Positions 34,404 through 44,349 are shown, numbered from the stretch's first letter. The stretch: 64,000 nt of DNA from Selenomonadales bacterium 4137-cl (GCA_032334055.1 JAUOZS010000001.1:1524501-1588500); one strand, 5' to 3'. Numbers and translations: made by a program. Notes: generated from the letters alone by a model not told the origin.

Positions 34404-34856
34404 ATGACAGTAGAAGAGATATTGGAAGAAATGGAAGGCTTGCTCCTGGAGGCTTCGCGGGTGCCCTTCACCAACAAACGGGTCATCGACGAAGACGACC
34501 TCGGCCGCCTGATCGACGAACTTAGGGAAGTGCTGCCCGGCGAACTGATGGAAGCCAATCGCGTCCTCAGCGAACGGCAGCGCATCATTGAAGACGCCCA
34601 GAAAGAAGCCCAGGGGATTGTCGACCAGGGCAAAAGCTACGTTCACCGCCTCGCCGACGAGAACGTCATCGCCCGTCAGGCCCAGGAACAGGCCAACGAG
34701 ATCCTCCAGCAGGCCCACAAAGAAGCCCGCGACCTTCGCGGCGACGCCGTCGCCTACGCCGACGACGTCTTCGGCTATCTCGAAGAAAATCTCGCCAAAA
34801 CGCTCGAAGTCGTCCGCCAGAGCCACGGCAAGCTTCATCAGGCCCAAAAAGACTAG
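34404..34856 (+). CDS. Coiled-coil protein of unknown function
   Basis: A 150-residue acidic protein that is almost entirely helical, with heptad-like Ala, Gln and Glu runs (IEDAQKEAQGIVDQGKSYVHRL; NEILQQAHKEARDLRG). It resembles the stalk helices of ATP synthase subunit b and DivIVA-type proteins, which is why relatives are often labelled ATPase. No nucleotide site is visible. It follows coaD by 28 bases and probably belongs to that operon. Function unknown. Confidence 0.75.
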   Translation: MTVEEILEEMEGLLLEASRVPFTNKRVIDEDDLGRLIDELREVLPGELMEANRVLSERQRIIEDAQKEAQGIVDQGKSYVHRLADENVIARQAQEQANEILQQAHKEARDLRGDAVAYADDVFGYLEENLAKTLEVVRQSHGKLHQAQKD

Positions 34857-34890
34857 CCGCCGGAAGGCGGCCGGTGAATATACGCATTCC

Positions 34891-34917
34891 GGGAGCGACG
34901 CGCTCCCTATTTTTTTA
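34891..34917. terminator. Bidirectional terminator between the coaD operon and ylbJ
   Basis: GGGAGCG and CGCTCCC form a 7-bp stem with an ACG loop, followed by TATTTTTTT. It overlaps the ylbJ stop codon on the other strand. Confidence 0.8.
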
Positions 34918-36157
34918 TCATCAGCCTAACCCCGCGGCCAATGTGCCAAGCCAGCGAAAGCGCTATCAGCAGCGTCGTGCAGAGCAGCGCCACATACCCC
35001 ATCTGCTCAAACCGGGTGAGCCAGAATACCGGCGACCAGCCGCCCCCTGGCATCACCGCGGCCGGCACGCTCAACGCAGTCGGGAAAATTCCCCCGGAAT
35101 CCATCAGCAGCAGCGTTATCAGCGCCGCCAGCACGGCGTGCAGCAAGCGGCCGAAAATATACGGCGCGATCCTGATGCCTGACTCAATTACGATACTGGC
35201 CACTTGTCCGTGGACGCATAATCCGCTCCAGGCGATGATCGCGCTGGCCATAGCCACCTTTTCCACCAGCGGCGCGTTTGCCTGGGCAGCCGCCATCGCG
35301 CCGATATCGATCTCGAACAAGCCGCTTACCAGCGACGGCGCCAGATTAGTGCTGAAGCCCACGGCGCCCAGCACCCAGGCGAACGCCGTCTCCAGCACGG
35401 CCGTCACCCCAATCACAGACACGATTCGCAGGAAAACGGAAAAAACGATGATGAACCCGCCGATAAGGAGAATAGTATTCATCGAAGATTTTACCGCGTC
35501 GCCGAGCAATTGGCCCATCGACCGCTTATCCTCCTGCCTGGCGTTATACAAAGCCCGAAAAGCGCGGATAATGATATTGCCGGGCGGCGTAGCCTCCTCG
35601 GGAGTGAGACGGTCGCGGCCACGGGCGTGGAAGCGGAATACGATCCCCACAAGGAAACTGGATAAATAGTGCGCCAGCGCGATCGTCGCCCCCAGCTCCG
35701 GCATCGCGAACATGCCCACCGCCACCGCCCCGAACATGAACAGCGGGTCGGCGGTATTGGTGAACGACAGCAGCCGTTCCGCCTCCACCGCCGTACAAAG
35801 CCGGTTCTTGCGGAACTTGCTCGTTATCACCGCATCCATCGGATACCCCGAAGCCAGTCCCATGCTGAGCGCGAAAGCGCCGACACCCGGCACGTTAAAC
35901 ACCGGGCGCATCAGCGGCTCAAGCAGCACCCCGATAAAATGCACCACCCCCAGACCCATCAGAATCTCTGACAAAATAAAAAAAGGCAACAAAGCGGGGA
36001 AAACGACGTTCCACCAGAGATTAAGCCCCATAATCGCCGAATCGAAAGCGTCTTTGGGGTACTGCACCATGGCAACGGTCACGAAAACCGTGGCGAGAGC
36101 CATAAAAAATGTCAGCAAGCGTGAACGGTAACGCCGCCCTTTTCCCCACAAACCCAT
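34907..36157 (-). CDS. ylbJ: Sporulation integral membrane protein YlbJ
   Basis: A 416-residue membrane protein with about eight to ten helices and two nucleoside-recognition (Gate-type) halves: LWWNVVFPALLPFFILSEILMG near the N-terminus and SSMNTILLIGGFIIVFSVFLR in the middle. YlbJ is needed for a heat-resistant cortex in Bacillus. A Shine-Dalgarno GAGGAGGGG precedes the start. It is divergent from ylbK across 98 bases. Confidence 0.92.
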   Translation of the reverse strand: MGLWGKGRRYRSRLLTFFMALATVFVTVAMVQYPKDAFDSAIMGLNLWWNVVFPALLPFFILSEILMGLGVVHFIGVLLEPLMRPVFNVPGVGAFALSMGLASGYPMDAVITSKFRKNRLCTAVEAERLLSFTNTADPLFMFGAVAVGMFAMPELGATIALAHYLSSFLVGIVFRFHARGRDRLTPEEATPPGNIIIRAFRALYNARQEDKRSMGQLLGDAVKSSMNTILLIGGFIIVFSVFLRIVSVIGVTAVLETAFAWVLGAVGFSTNLAPSLVSGLFEIDIGAMAAAQANAPLVEKVAMASAIIAWSGLCVHGQVASIVIESGIRIAPYIFGRLLHAVLAALITLLLMDSGGIFPTALSVPAAVMPGGGWSPVFWLTRFEQMGYVALLCTTLLIALSLAWHIGRGVRLMIKK

Positions 36158-36255
36158 ATCTAACTCCCCTCCTCAACCCCGGCGTCTGCTAATATATATA
36201 TTGGGGCGGGAGAGTTAATATAACCCCAACACACCCTCACAGACAGGAGGCACAC

Positions 36256-37083
36256 ATGACGCGACCGACCATCGGATTGGCCCTGGGTTCGGGCGGCCTC
36301 AGAGGCCTGGCCCACATCGGCGTCCTCAAAATTCTGGAGCGCGAAGGTATTTCCGTAGACTACATAGCCGGCTGCAGCATCGGCAGCCTCATCGGCTCCC
36401 TCTACGCATCCGGCCTTGACAGCGAAACGATATTCAAACTGGCGAAAAACCTCAAGCGCCGCCACTGGATCGACTTTGTGATCCCCAAAATGGGGCTGGT
36501 CGCCGGGGACAGAACCCTTGAAACCATAAAGCTACTCACGCGGCGCAAAAACTTTGACGAACTCGCCATCCCCCTGGCCGTCGTCGCCGCCGACCTCAAC
36601 ACCGGCGAGGAAGTCGTCTTCCGCGACGGCGAAGTCGCCCACGCCGTAAGAGCCAGCATATCCGTACCCGGCGTCTTCGTACCCTACGAATACAACGGCC
36701 GTCTCCTGATCGACGGCGCCGTCGTCAACCCCACACCCATGGACGTCGTCCACAGCATGGGCGCCGACATCGTCATCGCCGTCGACCTCGTTCCCACCGG
36801 CGAAGTCGCCGCCCTCACAAACATCTTCGACATCATCATCCAAACCATCGACATCGTTGAGCGGCAGCTCCTCAAACAACGCCAGCACTACAGCGACCTG
36901 CTGATCAAACCCGACGTCGGCCACATCTCGCCAAGCTCCTTCACCGAAATCGACGAATGCGTCGACCTTGGCGCCCGAGCCATGGAAGCAGGCCTCCCCC
37001 GGCTCAGGAACCTACTGGCCGACAAGCAACATAAAGCGGCGACTGGCGAAAATCCCGGCCCCCGCGCCGCCACTCAGGGTTAG
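36256..37083 (+). CDS. ylbK: Patatin-like phospholipase family protein
   Basis: A 275-residue Ser-Asp dyad hydrolase of the patatin/RssA type. The oxyanion loop is GSGGLRGLAHIGVL, the nucleophile Ser is in GCSIGS (about residue 44), and the Asp is in DGAVVNPTP. In Bacillus ylbK also sits beside ylbJ. The C-terminal 26 codons overlap the convergent tmcAL gene by 80 bases. Confidence 0.92.
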   Translation: MTRPTIGLALGSGGLRGLAHIGVLKILEREGISVDYIAGCSIGSLIGSLYASGLDSETIFKLAKNLKRRHWIDFVIPKMGLVAGDRTLETIKLLTRRKNFDELAIPLAVVAADLNTGEEVVFRDGEVAHAVRASISVPGVFVPYEYNGRLLIDGAVVNPTPMDVVHSMGADIVIAVDLVPTGEVAALTNIFDIIIQTIDIVERQLLKQRQHYSDLLIKPDVGHISPSSFTEIDECVDLGARAMEAGLPRLRNLLADKQHKAATGENPGPRAATQG

Positions 37084-38257
37084 GCATCCCCAGGCTGTAC
37101 ACATCCGTGGCGAGCGCATCCAAAGCCAGCATCGCCTGCAGCGGCGTCAGCTCCCTTCCGTCAAGATCGCGGCTATGGAGAAAATGCGTAGTCTTCGTCA
37201 CCACCGGCACCGCCGCCGTCTTCGCCATTGCCCGCAGCAGTTCTCGCCCCCGCCCGCTAAACGCCAGCACCCGCGCATACAGCGGGCCACACTCGTCCCA
37301 CCCCGCCACCGTCCTGCGATCCGTCATCAGCAAAGCATGCACCAGCACCCGCTGCAGACGGGTCAGCGAATACCGTTTACTCTTCAGAACCGCCAAAGAC
37401 CCCTCCAGGCCGCCGGCAGCCCCGGCGGCCTTCATCTTGTACTCCAGCCCCTCCGTAACATCGGGCAGCTCCGCTAACTCAGCCACAGCCGCCCGCCGCA
37501 ACGCGGCCAGCAAAACAACCGTCAAACCGCCCCACGACACCGGTCCGCGCCCCTCCGCCATACAGCGCTCCGCCAGCTCCCGGGCGGAAGGCGGCATGGC
37601 CCCGAAAGCCTCCAACGTTCGCCCACCCAACAGCGCTCCCCTGATCGCCGTAGCACTCGCGATCGCCCCCGCGACAACCTTCTCATGATAATGCGCGCCC
37701 TGACGGGCGACGGGGCAGGGGACCATATACGGCGCAAACTTCTCAATAGCCCGCAGATACTCCACCGCCAAAATATTGTTCGGCGAAGCCACCATCGCCG
37801 GCGGCAGACCGCTCGCGGCGGCCAACGACTTTCCCAGCGCGGCGGCGTAAGTCTCGCCCGCGTCCAGCCGGCTGCGCATAACCGCCCGCACCGTCTCATC
37901 GTCCACCGCCGCCGCCAACAGCTTCAGCGCCCCCAGCTCAGGGTGCTCCGCCCCGAAACTAAGCCAGTCCACCACTCCAAGAGAATAGAGGAAACGGACC
38001 GCACCGGCGGCAAAAAACTGCGCGCTCCGCACCGCGAAAGCCACCGGCAGCTCCAGCACCAGATCCACACCCCCGCGCACCGCCATCTCCGCGCGGGTCC
38101 ACTTATCAAACAGCGCCGGCTCGCCGCGCTGCATAAAATTACCGCTCATCGCCGCCACAATCGGCGCATCCCCATACAAGCGGCGCGTTTCCTCCACATG
38201 ATAGCGATGTCCGTTGTGAAACGGATTATACTCGGCCACAATACCCACCGCGCGCAT
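37004..38257 (-). CDS. tmcAL: tRNA(Met) cytidine acetate ligase (YlbM)
   Basis: A 417-residue protein whose N-terminal nucleotidyltransferase domain reads GIVAEYNPFHNGHRYHV, with the HxGH-like motif. MSGNFMQRGEPAL and ASPNNILAVEYLRA are conserved. The enzyme uses acetate and ATP to make N4-acetylcytidine at the wobble base of elongator tRNA-Met. TTG 38260 and ATG 38257 are both possible; ATG 38257 lies 9 bases behind GGAGGT. Acetate kinase is divergently transcribed next to it. Confidence 0.92.
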   Translation of the reverse strand: MRAVGIVAEYNPFHNGHRYHVEETRRLYGDAPIVAAMSGNFMQRGEPALFDKWTRAEMAVRGGVDLVLELPVAFAVRSAQFFAAGAVRFLYSLGVVDWLSFGAEHPELGALKLLAAAVDDETVRAVMRSRLDAGETYAAALGKSLAAASGLPPAMVASPNNILAVEYLRAIEKFAPYMVPCPVARQGAHYHEKVVAGAIASATAIRGALLGGRTLEAFGAMPPSARELAERCMAEGRGPVSWGGLTVVLLAALRRAAVAELAELPDVTEGLEYKMKAAGAAGGLEGSLAVLKSKRYSLTRLQRVLVHALLMTDRRTVAGWDECGPLYARVLAFSGRGRELLRAMAKTAAVPVVTKTTHFLHSRDLDGRELTPLQAMLALDALATDVYSLGMPNPEWRRGGRDFRQSPLYVACRPVGS

Positions 38258-38412
38258 CAAAGCAATACCTCCGCATCTTCGTTGCCACAGCCTTCGTCCT
38301 GAGGCGCCCCAAATCCTTCCACCGGCAAATACATATTTTTGATAATAGTCTCGCTGAAAGGCAGGGAAAATAATACGGGTGTCGAAGAAGGCAAAGTAAA
38401 TATGTAGTCTGG

Positions 38413-38423
38413 TGGTCAGACCA
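38413..38423. promoter_or_regulatory. GntR/FadR-type operator candidate upstream of ackA
   Basis: TGGTCAGACCA is a perfect palindrome with a central A, sitting 32 bases before the ackA ATG, inside a wider TCTGGT...ACCAGA. It has the TGGTC-N-GACCA form of FadR-family regulators. No regulator gene is near. Confidence 0.45.
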
Positions 38424-38454
38424 GATATGACGAAACAGCATTGGAGGAATCAAC

Positions 38455-39657
38455 ATGGTAATCCTTGTGGTCAATTGCGGAAGCTCGTCGATCAAATACC
38501 AGCTTTTCAACATGACCGACGAGTCGGTATTGGCCAAGGGCTTGGTAGAGCGCATCGGACTGGAAGGTGCGCAGCTGACCCATCAGCCCGCCGGTAAAGA
38601 AAAAGTAGTCCTCACTGCCGACATCAAAAACCACAGCATCGGCATCAAAATGGTCCTCGAAGCTCTTACCCACGCCGAACACGGCGTGCTCAAAAGCATG
38701 CAGGAAATCAACGCCATCGGCCACCGGGTCGTCCACGGCGCCGAAAAATTCGCCGACTCCGTCCTCATCACCCCGCAAGTCATGGACGCCCTGGAAGAAT
38801 GCATCGACCTGGCGCCCCTCCATAACCCGCCCAACATCCTCGGCATCAACGCCTGCGCCGAACTGATGCCCAAAACGCCCCAGGTCGGCGTCTTCGATAC
38901 CGCCTTCCACCAGACCATGCCCAAATACTCCTTCCTGTACGGCCTGCCCTACGAAGCCTACGAAAAATACGGCGTCCGCCGCTACGGCTTCCATGGCACC
39001 TCGCACCGCTACGTCTCCCAGCGGGCCGGCGAACTGATGGACGAACACATCACCAACCTGCGCATCATCACCTGCCACCTCGGCAACGGCGCCAGCATCG
39101 CCGCCGTCAAACACGGCAAATCCGTCGACACCAGCATGGGCTTCACCCCCCTCGAAGGCTTGGTCATGGGCACGCGCTGCGGCGAGATCGACCCGGCGAT
39201 AATCACCTACCTGATGAAAAAAGAAGGCCTCACCCCCGACCAGATCGACACCTACCTCAACAAAAAATCCGGTGTCCTCGGCCTCTCCGGCATCTCCAGC
39301 GACTTCCGCGACATCGAGGAAGCCGCCAATGAAGGCAACGAACGGGCCCAACTCGCCCTCGACGTCTTCGCCTACAAAGTCCGCAAATACATCGGCGGCT
39401 ACGTCGCCGCCATGGGTGGCGTCGACGCCATCGTCTTCACCGCCGGCCTCGGCGAAAACTCCGTCTCCATGCGCGACAAAATCTGCCAGGGGCTCGAATT
39501 CCTCGGCACCCGCATCGACCCCGTCAAAAACAACGTTCGCGGCAAAGCCACCGAAATCAGCGTCGACGGCGCCAAGGTCAAAATCTTCGTCATACCCACC
39601 AACGAAGAATTGGTCATCGCCAGGGACACCGAGCAAATCTGCGCCAACCTCGTATAA
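38455..39657 (+). CDS. ackA: Acetate kinase
   Basis: A 400-residue ASKHA-fold enzyme interconverting acetyl phosphate plus ADP with acetate plus ATP, the substrate-level ATP step of acetogenic and fermentative metabolism. [15 protein letters not shown] is the N-terminal phosphate loop, [15 protein letters not shown] and [11 protein letters not shown] are conserved, and [14 protein letters not shown] is C-terminal. ATG 38455 follows GGAGGAA. No pta gene is next to it. Confidence 0.97.
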   Translation: MVILVVNCGSSSIKYQLFNMTDESVLAKGLVERIGLEGAQLTHQPAGKEKVVLTADIKNHSIGIKMVLEALTHAEHGVLKSMQEINAIGHRVVHGAEKFADSVLITPQVMDALEECIDLAPLHNPPNILGINACAELMPKTPQVGVFDTAFHQTMPKYSFLYGLPYEAYEKYGVRRYGFHGTSHRYVSQRAGELMDEHITNLRIITCHLGNGASIAAVKHGKSVDTSMGFTPLEGLVMGTRCGEIDPAIITYLMKKEGLTPDQIDTYLNKKSGVLGLSGISSDFRDIEEAANEGNERAQLALDVFAYKVRKYIGGYVAAMGGVDAIVFTAGLGENSVSMRDKICQGLEFLGTRIDPVKNNVRGKATEISVDGAKVKIFVIPTNEELVIARDTEQICANLV

Positions 39658-39660
39658 TTC

Positions 39661-39705
39661 CGGCCGTTGACAAGCCTTCCTCTGCGGCGTGCTTGCCTCT
39701 CGGCG
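39661..39705. repeat. Left-end fragment of the dispersed palindromic repeat
   Basis: CGGCCGTTGACAAGCC and CTCTGCGGCGTGCTTGCC resemble the left end of copies A and B. No right end is found. It begins four bases after the ackA stop. Confidence 0.5.
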
Positions 39706-39741
39706 CGGTTTTATCCGTCAGCATCTCATAAGAACGGACAG

Positions 39742-39764
39742 GGGAGGGGAGACCCTCCCTTTTT
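39742..39764 (+). terminator. Terminator after ackA
   Basis: GGGAGGG and CCCTCCC pair around a GAGA loop and are followed by TTTTT. Beyond it, 39765-39874 shows no gene. Confidence 0.8.
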
Positions 39765-39874
39765 CATACCCATATTTTATATGAAGCAACCTTTTTCCCG
39801 CCCCAGCGAAAAACCGCATTTCCGCAGCGAAAGCAGCCGTCAGCGGGAATAATAACGGAGAACAAGCCTGTTTC

Positions 39875-39903
39875 TTGACAAACCCCGGTGCTGTCGCTAT
39901 AAT
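39875..39903 (+). promoter_or_regulatory. Consensus promoter of the yceD-rpmF operon
   Basis: TTGACA and TATAAT are both perfect matches and are spaced by 17 bases, 25 bases before the yceD start. Confidence 0.92.
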
Positions 39904-39927
39904 TAATGAAGGTTGGGGTGGAAAATG

Positions 39928-40431
39928 ATGAAAATTAACATCGCGCAGCTTCGACAAGCGATTGGCGCCAGCCAATCATTTAGTTTTCACGGCACTGTCG
40001 AAGAGCTAACCGGCGAAGCCGGCGAACTCTGGCTCAGAGGCCGGCTGGAAGTAACCGGGGAAGCTGTCAACACCGGCCGCCTGCTCGCCATATCCGGAGA
40101 AATCAAAGGCGAATCCGCCCTGAACTGCGACAGGTGCCTGACCGACTTCACCCGCGAAGTGGCCGTCACCTTCAGCGAAACCTTCCGCGAAGAAGGCTCC
40201 GCCGCCACCGACCCGGACGCGCTCGTCTACCACGGCGACGAAATCGACATTACCGAAATCGTGCGCGAGGCGCTCATCGTCGCCGAACCGCTCAAAGCCC
40301 TCTGCGACGAAGAATGCCGCGGCCTGTGTCCCGTCTGTGGCGCAAACCGCAATGAAAATCCCTGCAACTGCGTTACCGCCAGCATCGACCCGCGACTCGC
40401 GGCGCTGGAAAAACTACTACCGAAACAATAG
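39928..40431 (+). CDS. yceD: DUF177 (YceD) protein
   Basis: A 167-residue protein of the YceD family, thought to help large-subunit rRNA accumulation. The core EIDITEIVREALIVAEPLKALC is typical. A zinc-binding-like C-terminus has CDEEC, CPVC and NPCNC. ATG 39925 and 39928 are adjacent; 39928 gives better spacing to GGGGTGG. It is encoded before rpmF, as in many bacteria. Confidence 0.92.
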   Translation: MKINIAQLRQAIGASQSFSFHGTVEELTGEAGELWLRGRLEVTGEAVNTGRLLAISGEIKGESALNCDRCLTDFTREVAVTFSETFREEGSAATDPDALVYHGDEIDITEIVREALIVAEPLKALCDEECRGLCPVCGANRNENPCNCVTASIDPRLAALEKLLPKQ

Positions 40432-40503
40432 CGCAACCAAAACAACCTGCGCATACACGAACGGCGGCCCTATAGCCGGCCCGCAAGGAGGTGGATACGG
40501 ACC

Positions 40504-40683
40504 ATGGCAGTACCCAAGCGCAAAATGTCCAAAGCTCGTCGCGACAAGCGCCGCGCCAACTGGAAACTAACCGCACCCGGTTACGTCGAGTGCCCTCAGT
40601 GCCATCAAATGAAAATGCCGCACCGCGTGTGCCCCGAATGCGGCTACTACAAAGGCAAGGAAGTAGTGAAAGCCGCCGAGTAA
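40504..40683 (+). CDS. rpmF: 50S ribosomal protein L32
   Basis: A 59-residue basic protein beginning [19 protein letters not shown], the universal L32 start. A zinc ribbon is formed by ECPQC and VCPEC. ATG 40504 lies behind a strong GCAAGGAGGTGG. It shares the promoter at 39875 with yceD, and a hairpin terminator follows. Confidence 0.96.
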   Translation: MAVPKRKMSKARRDKRRANWKLTAPGYVECPQCHQMKMPHRVCPECGYYKGKEVVKAAE

Positions 40684-40709
40684 GCCCCTGTATAAAAAGG
40701 CTCCGAATG

Positions 40710-40757
40710 AGCAAGATAAAAGGCAAAATGCCATTTTTATCTTGCTTTGTTTTTTTC
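40710..40757 (+). terminator. Terminator after rpmF
   Basis: AGCAAGATAAA and TTTATCTTGCT pair, with GGCAAAATGCC forming an inner hairpin. A T-rich run follows. Confidence 0.75.
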
Positions 40758-40786
40758 TTGCAAAACGCAAAAACCCTCGCTATACT
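40758..40786 (+). promoter_or_regulatory. Promoter of the fapR-fab operon
   Basis: TTGCAA and TATACT are spaced by 17 bases, 42 bases before the fapR start. Confidence 0.75.
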
Positions 40787-40806
40787 AGTATTAGGTTATA
40801 ATACTT
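40786..40806 (+). promoter_or_regulatory. Candidate FapR operator
   Basis: TAGTATTA and TAATACTT form an imperfect palindrome (7 of 8) around GGTTA, directly downstream of the -10, where FapR operators usually lie. The half-sites only loosely resemble the Bacillus TTAGTA...TACTAA site. Confidence 0.4.
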
Positions 40807-40827
40807 ACTGATAAAAAAGGTGATAAT

Positions 40828-41394
40828 GTGACACGCCCCCAGAAGAAGCTCAGGCATGAAGCCTTGCTGGAAAAACTGCAAACCAGCCCCTTTATGACCG
40901 ACGACGCGCTGGCGGAAGCGATGGGGGTAAGCGTCCAGACCATCAGACTTGACCGCTTGGCGCTCGGCATACCGGAGCTCAGGGAAAGGACCAAACAAAT
41001 GGCCGAAGAAGCTCGCACCAAGCTCAAGGCCATCGGCACCGGCGACGTCATCGGCGAACTCGTCGACCTCGAACTTGGCCGGTCCGGCATATCCGTCATG
41101 ACCGTCGACGACAACATGGTCATGGAAAAAACCAAAGTCACGGGCGGACACTACATCTTCGCCCAGGCCAACTCCCTCGCCCTCGCCGTCCTCGATGCGC
41201 CGGCGGCTGTCACCGGAGTCGCCAACATCAAGTACAAAATACCCGTCACAGCAGGCGAAAAGCTGGTAGCCAAAGCCGAAGTAGTGAAAAAAAGAGGCAA
41301 TAAATATTTTGTTTGGGTAAAGACTAGGAACGAAAAACAGGAAGTATTCCGCTCTAAATTCATCATGGTCTCGTTAGACTACGAGGGGAGATAA
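40828..41394 (+). CDS. fapR: Fatty acid biosynthesis transcriptional regulator FapR
   Basis: A 188-residue repressor that responds to malonyl-CoA. An N-terminal helix-turn-helix (about 20-50, MTDDALAEAMGVSVQTIRLDRLALGIPE) is followed by a hot-dog fold effector domain (about 85-185, GHYIFAQANSLALAVLDAP). It heads the plsX-fabH-fabK-fabD-fabG-acpP cluster it presumably controls. GTG 40828 follows AAAAAGGTG. One base separates it from plsX. Confidence 0.95.
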   Translation: MTRPQKKLRHEALLEKLQTSPFMTDDALAEAMGVSVQTIRLDRLALGIPELRERTKQMAEEARTKLKAIGTGDVIGELVDLELGRSGISVMTVDDNMVMEKTKVTGGHYIFAQANSLALAVLDAPAAVTGVANIKYKIPVTAGEKLVAKAEVVKKRGNKYFVWVKTRNEKQEVFRSKFIMVSLDYEGR

Positions 41395-41395
41395 A

Positions 41396-42415
41396 ATGAA
41401 GGTTGCCATAGATGCGATGGGTGGGGACTTCGCACCGGACGAAATCGTCCGCGGCGCCGTCGACGCGGCCCGCGAATACGGTTGCCAGATAATCCTGGTA
41501 GGCGACGAAGAGAAAATAACCCCCCTGCTCGATAAAGCCGGCGACTGGCGGGCCATGGGCATAAGCGTCCATCACGCCAGCCAGGTCATCGAAATGACCG
41601 ACCATCCCGGCGCCGCCATCCGCAAGAAAAAAGACGCCTCCGTCGTCGTAGCCACCCGCCTGGTCAAACAAGGCCAATGCGACGTCGTCATATCGGCCGG
41701 CAGCACAGGCGCGGCCGTAGCCGCCGCCCATTTCGGCCTCGGCCGCATATCCGGCATCGAACGCCCGACCATTGCCACCCCGATGCCAAACCTCGCCGGC
41801 ACCACCATCCTGCTCGACTCCGGCGCCAACACCGACGCCAAACCCAAGCACCTCCTCCAGAGCGCCGTAATGGGCTCGATCTACGCCGAATACGTCCTCG
41901 GCATCAAAAAACCCCGTGTCGGTCTGCTCAACATCGGCGAAGAAGAAACCAAGGGCAACGACCAGGTGCTTGCCACCTATCCGCTCCTGCAACACGCCAA
42001 AACCCTCAACTTCATCGGCAACGTCGAAGGGCGCGACATCCCCAAAGGCGGCGTCGACGTAGTCGTCTGCGACGGCTTTGTCGGCAACATCGTCCTCAAA
42101 TTCGGCGAAGGGCTCGCCGGCGCCATCCTGCAGCTCGTCAAAGACGCCATCAAAAACGCCGGCTTCCTGGCCAAGACGGCCTCGCTCCTCGTACTCCCGG
42201 CCCTCAGAGGCCTGAAGAAAAAGCTCGACTACGCCGAATACGGCGGCGCGCCGCTCCTCGGCGTCGACGGCGGCTTCATAATCTGCCACGGCAGTTCGAA
42301 AGCCAAAGCCATCAAAAACGCCGTCAGGGTAGCCAAAGAATTCGCCGAAAAAAAAGTTGTCGAACATATCCGCGAAAACATCGCTAAGGAGGGCAACATC
42401 GCCAATGAAGACTGA
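41396..42415 (+). CDS. plsX: Phosphate acyltransferase PlsX
   Basis: A 339-residue peripheral membrane enzyme converting acyl-ACP to acyl-phosphate for PlsY (10667). [20 protein letters not shown] is the N-terminus, [18 protein letters not shown] and [13 protein letters not shown] are core motifs, and [20 protein letters not shown] is conserved. It overlaps the fabH start by 11 bases. Confidence 0.96.
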   Translation: MKVAIDAMGGDFAPDEIVRGAVDAAREYGCQIILVGDEEKITPLLDKAGDWRAMGISVHHASQVIEMTDHPGAAIRKKKDASVVVATRLVKQGQCDVVISAGSTGAAVAAAHFGLGRISGIERPTIATPMPNLAGTTILLDSGANTDAKPKHLLQSAVMGSIYAEYVLGIKKPRVGLLNIGEEETKGNDQVLATYPLLQHAKTLNFIGNVEGRDIPKGGVDVVVCDGFVGNIVLKFGEGLAGAILQLVKDAIKNAGFLAKTASLLVLPALRGLKKKLDYAEYGGAPLLGVDGGFIICHGSSKAKAIKNAVRVAKEFAEKKVVEHIRENIAKEGNIANED

Positions 42416-43418
42416 TATGGGAGTAGGGATACTGGGGCTGGGCATCTATGTACCGGAAAAAATACTGACAAATAAAGACCTGGAAAAAATGGTCGACACC
42501 TCCGACGAATGGATCGTCGAGCGCACCGGCATCCGCGAACGCCGCATCGTCGACCCCTCCATGGCCACCTCCGACCTTGCCACCCGCGCCGCCGAAAAGG
42601 CGCTCGCCGAAGCCAAAACCAGCCCTGACGAAATCGACCTCATCATCGTCGCCACAGCCACCCCCGACATGTTCTTCCCCTCGACCGCCTGCCTGGTCCA
42701 GGCAAACCTCAAAGCCGACAACGCCGCCGCCTTCGACCTCGCTGCCGGCTGCTCCGGCTTCATGTACGGCATCAACACCGGCGCCCAATTCATCAAAACC
42801 GGCCTTTATAAAAAAATACTCGTCATAGGCGCCGAAACCCTCACCCGGATAATGGACTACACCGACCGCAACACCTGCGTCCTCTTCGGCGACGGCGCCG
42901 GCGCCGTCGTCCTCGGCGAATGCCCTCCCGGCTGCGGCATAATCGGCTTCAACATGGGCGCCGACGGCGCCGGCGGCGACCTCCTCAAGCTTCCTGCCGG
43001 CGGCTCCCGCCTGCCGGCCACCGCCGAAACCGTTGCCAATCGCCAGCACTTCGTCCACATGAACGGCAACGAAGTCTTCAAATTCGCCGTCAAAGTCATG
43101 GGCGAATCGGCCTTCAAAGCCCTCGACCACGCCGGCCTCTCAGCCGCGGACGTCGATATCCTCATCCCGCACCAGGCCAACATCCGCATCATCCAGTCGG
43201 CCGCCAAGCGCCTTAAACTGCCGATGGAAAAAGTCATCGTCAACGTCGACCGCTATGGTAACACCTCCTCGGCCTCCATCCCCATCGCCCTCAGGGAAGC
43301 CATCGACGACGGGCGCGTAAAAGACGGCGACGTCATCGTCGCCGTGGGCTTCGGCGCCGGCCTCACCTGGGCCTCGTGCGTCATAAAGTGGTGCAAGGAG
43401 GCTAAAACTATTGCTTAA
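42405..43418 (+). CDS. fabH: 3-oxoacyl-ACP synthase III (FabH)
   Basis: A 337-residue condensing enzyme starting fatty acid synthesis from acyl-CoA and malonyl-ACP. The Cys-His-Asn triad is visible as Cys116 in [10 protein letters not shown], His in PHQANIRII, and Asn in [13 protein letters not shown] 42405 is preferred because AAGGAGGG is 11 bases upstream. Its stop overlaps the fabK TTG start. Confidence 0.95.
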   Translation: MKTDMGVGILGLGIYVPEKILTNKDLEKMVDTSDEWIVERTGIRERRIVDPSMATSDLATRAAEKALAEAKTSPDEIDLIIVATATPDMFFPSTACLVQANLKADNAAAFDLAAGCSGFMYGINTGAQFIKTGLYKKILVIGAETLTRIMDYTDRNTCVLFGDGAGAVVLGECPPGCGIIGFNMGADGAGGDLLKLPAGGSRLPATAETVANRQHFVHMNGNEVFKFAVKVMGESAFKALDHAGLSAADVDILIPHQANIRIIQSAAKRLKLPMEKVIVNVDRYGNTSSASIPIALREAIDDGRVKDGDVIVAVGFGAGLTWASCVIKWCKEAKTIA

Positions 43419-44349
43419 AAGCAGGCTCTTAGAGCTACTGCGCATCGAATACCCCATCCTGCAGGGCGGCATGGCCTGGGTAGCCACCGCCGAACTCGCC
43501 GCCGCCGTCTCCAACGCCGGCGGGCTCGGCCTCATCGGCGCCGGCCACATGCCCCCGGAGCCCCTCAGAGCGGAGATCCGCAAAGCCAAGGAACTCACCG
43601 CCAAACCCTTCGGCGTCAATATAATGCTCATGTCGCCGTTCGTCAGGGAAGTAATGCAGGTCATGCTTGACGAAAAAATCCCCGTCATAACCACCGGGGC
43701 GGGCAACCCCGCGGAATACATCGCCGCCCTCAAAGAAAACGGCACCCGCGTCATCCCCGTCGTCGCCTCCGTAGCGCTGGCCCGCAGGCTCGAGCGCACC
43801 GGCGTCGACGCCGTCATCGCCGAAGGCATGGAAAGCGGCGGCCATGTCGGCGAAGTAACCACCATGACCCTCGTCCCTCAGGTCGCCGACGCCGTCAAAC
43901 TCCCCGTCATCGCCGCGGGAGGCATCGCCGACGCCCGCGGCGTCGTCGCCGCCTTCGCTCTCGGCGCCGCAGGCGTCCAGATCGGCACACGCTTCGTCGC
44001 CTCGCAGGAGTGCACCGCCCACCACGACTACAAAGAAGTCGTCGTCAAGGCCAAAGAACGCTCCACTGTCATCACCGGCCTCGCCGGCGGCCATCCGGTG
44101 CGCGTCCTCGACAACAAACTCGCCAAAGAATTCGCCGCCCTTGACAGGCGCGGCGCGCCGCCCGAGGAATTCGACCGCCTCGGCGCCGGCACACTCAAAG
44201 CCGCCGCCGTAGACGGCGACATCGAAAACGGCTCCGTCATGATCGGCCAGATCGCCGGCATGATAACCGAAATCAAACCAGCCGCCGCCATCATCGCCGA
44301 AATAATCGGCGACATACCCCGCGTGCTCGCCGGCCTGGAACGGCGTTAG
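43411..44349 (+). CDS. fabK: Enoyl-ACP reductase II (FabK)
   Basis: A 312-residue FMN TIM-barrel enzyme that reduces enoyl-[26 protein letters not shown] is the FabK opening, [14 protein letters not shown] holds the catalytic His, and [21 protein letters not shown] is the FMN site. TTG 43411 overlaps the fabH stop and has AAGGAGG behind it. No fabI or fabL is in the cluster. Confidence 0.93.
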   Translation: MLKSRLLELLRIEYPILQGGMAWVATAELAAAVSNAGGLGLIGAGHMPPEPLRAEIRKAKELTAKPFGVNIMLMSPFVREVMQVMLDEKIPVITTGAGNPAEYIAALKENGTRVIPVVASVALARRLERTGVDAVIAEGMESGGHVGEVTTMTLVPQVADAVKLPVIAAGGIADARGVVAAFALGAAGVQIGTRFVASQECTAHHDYKEVVVKAKERSTVITGLAGGHPVRVLDNKLAKEFAALDRRGAPPEEFDRLGAGTLKAAAVDGDIENGSVMIGQIAGMITEIKPAAAIIAEIIGDIPRVLAGLERR

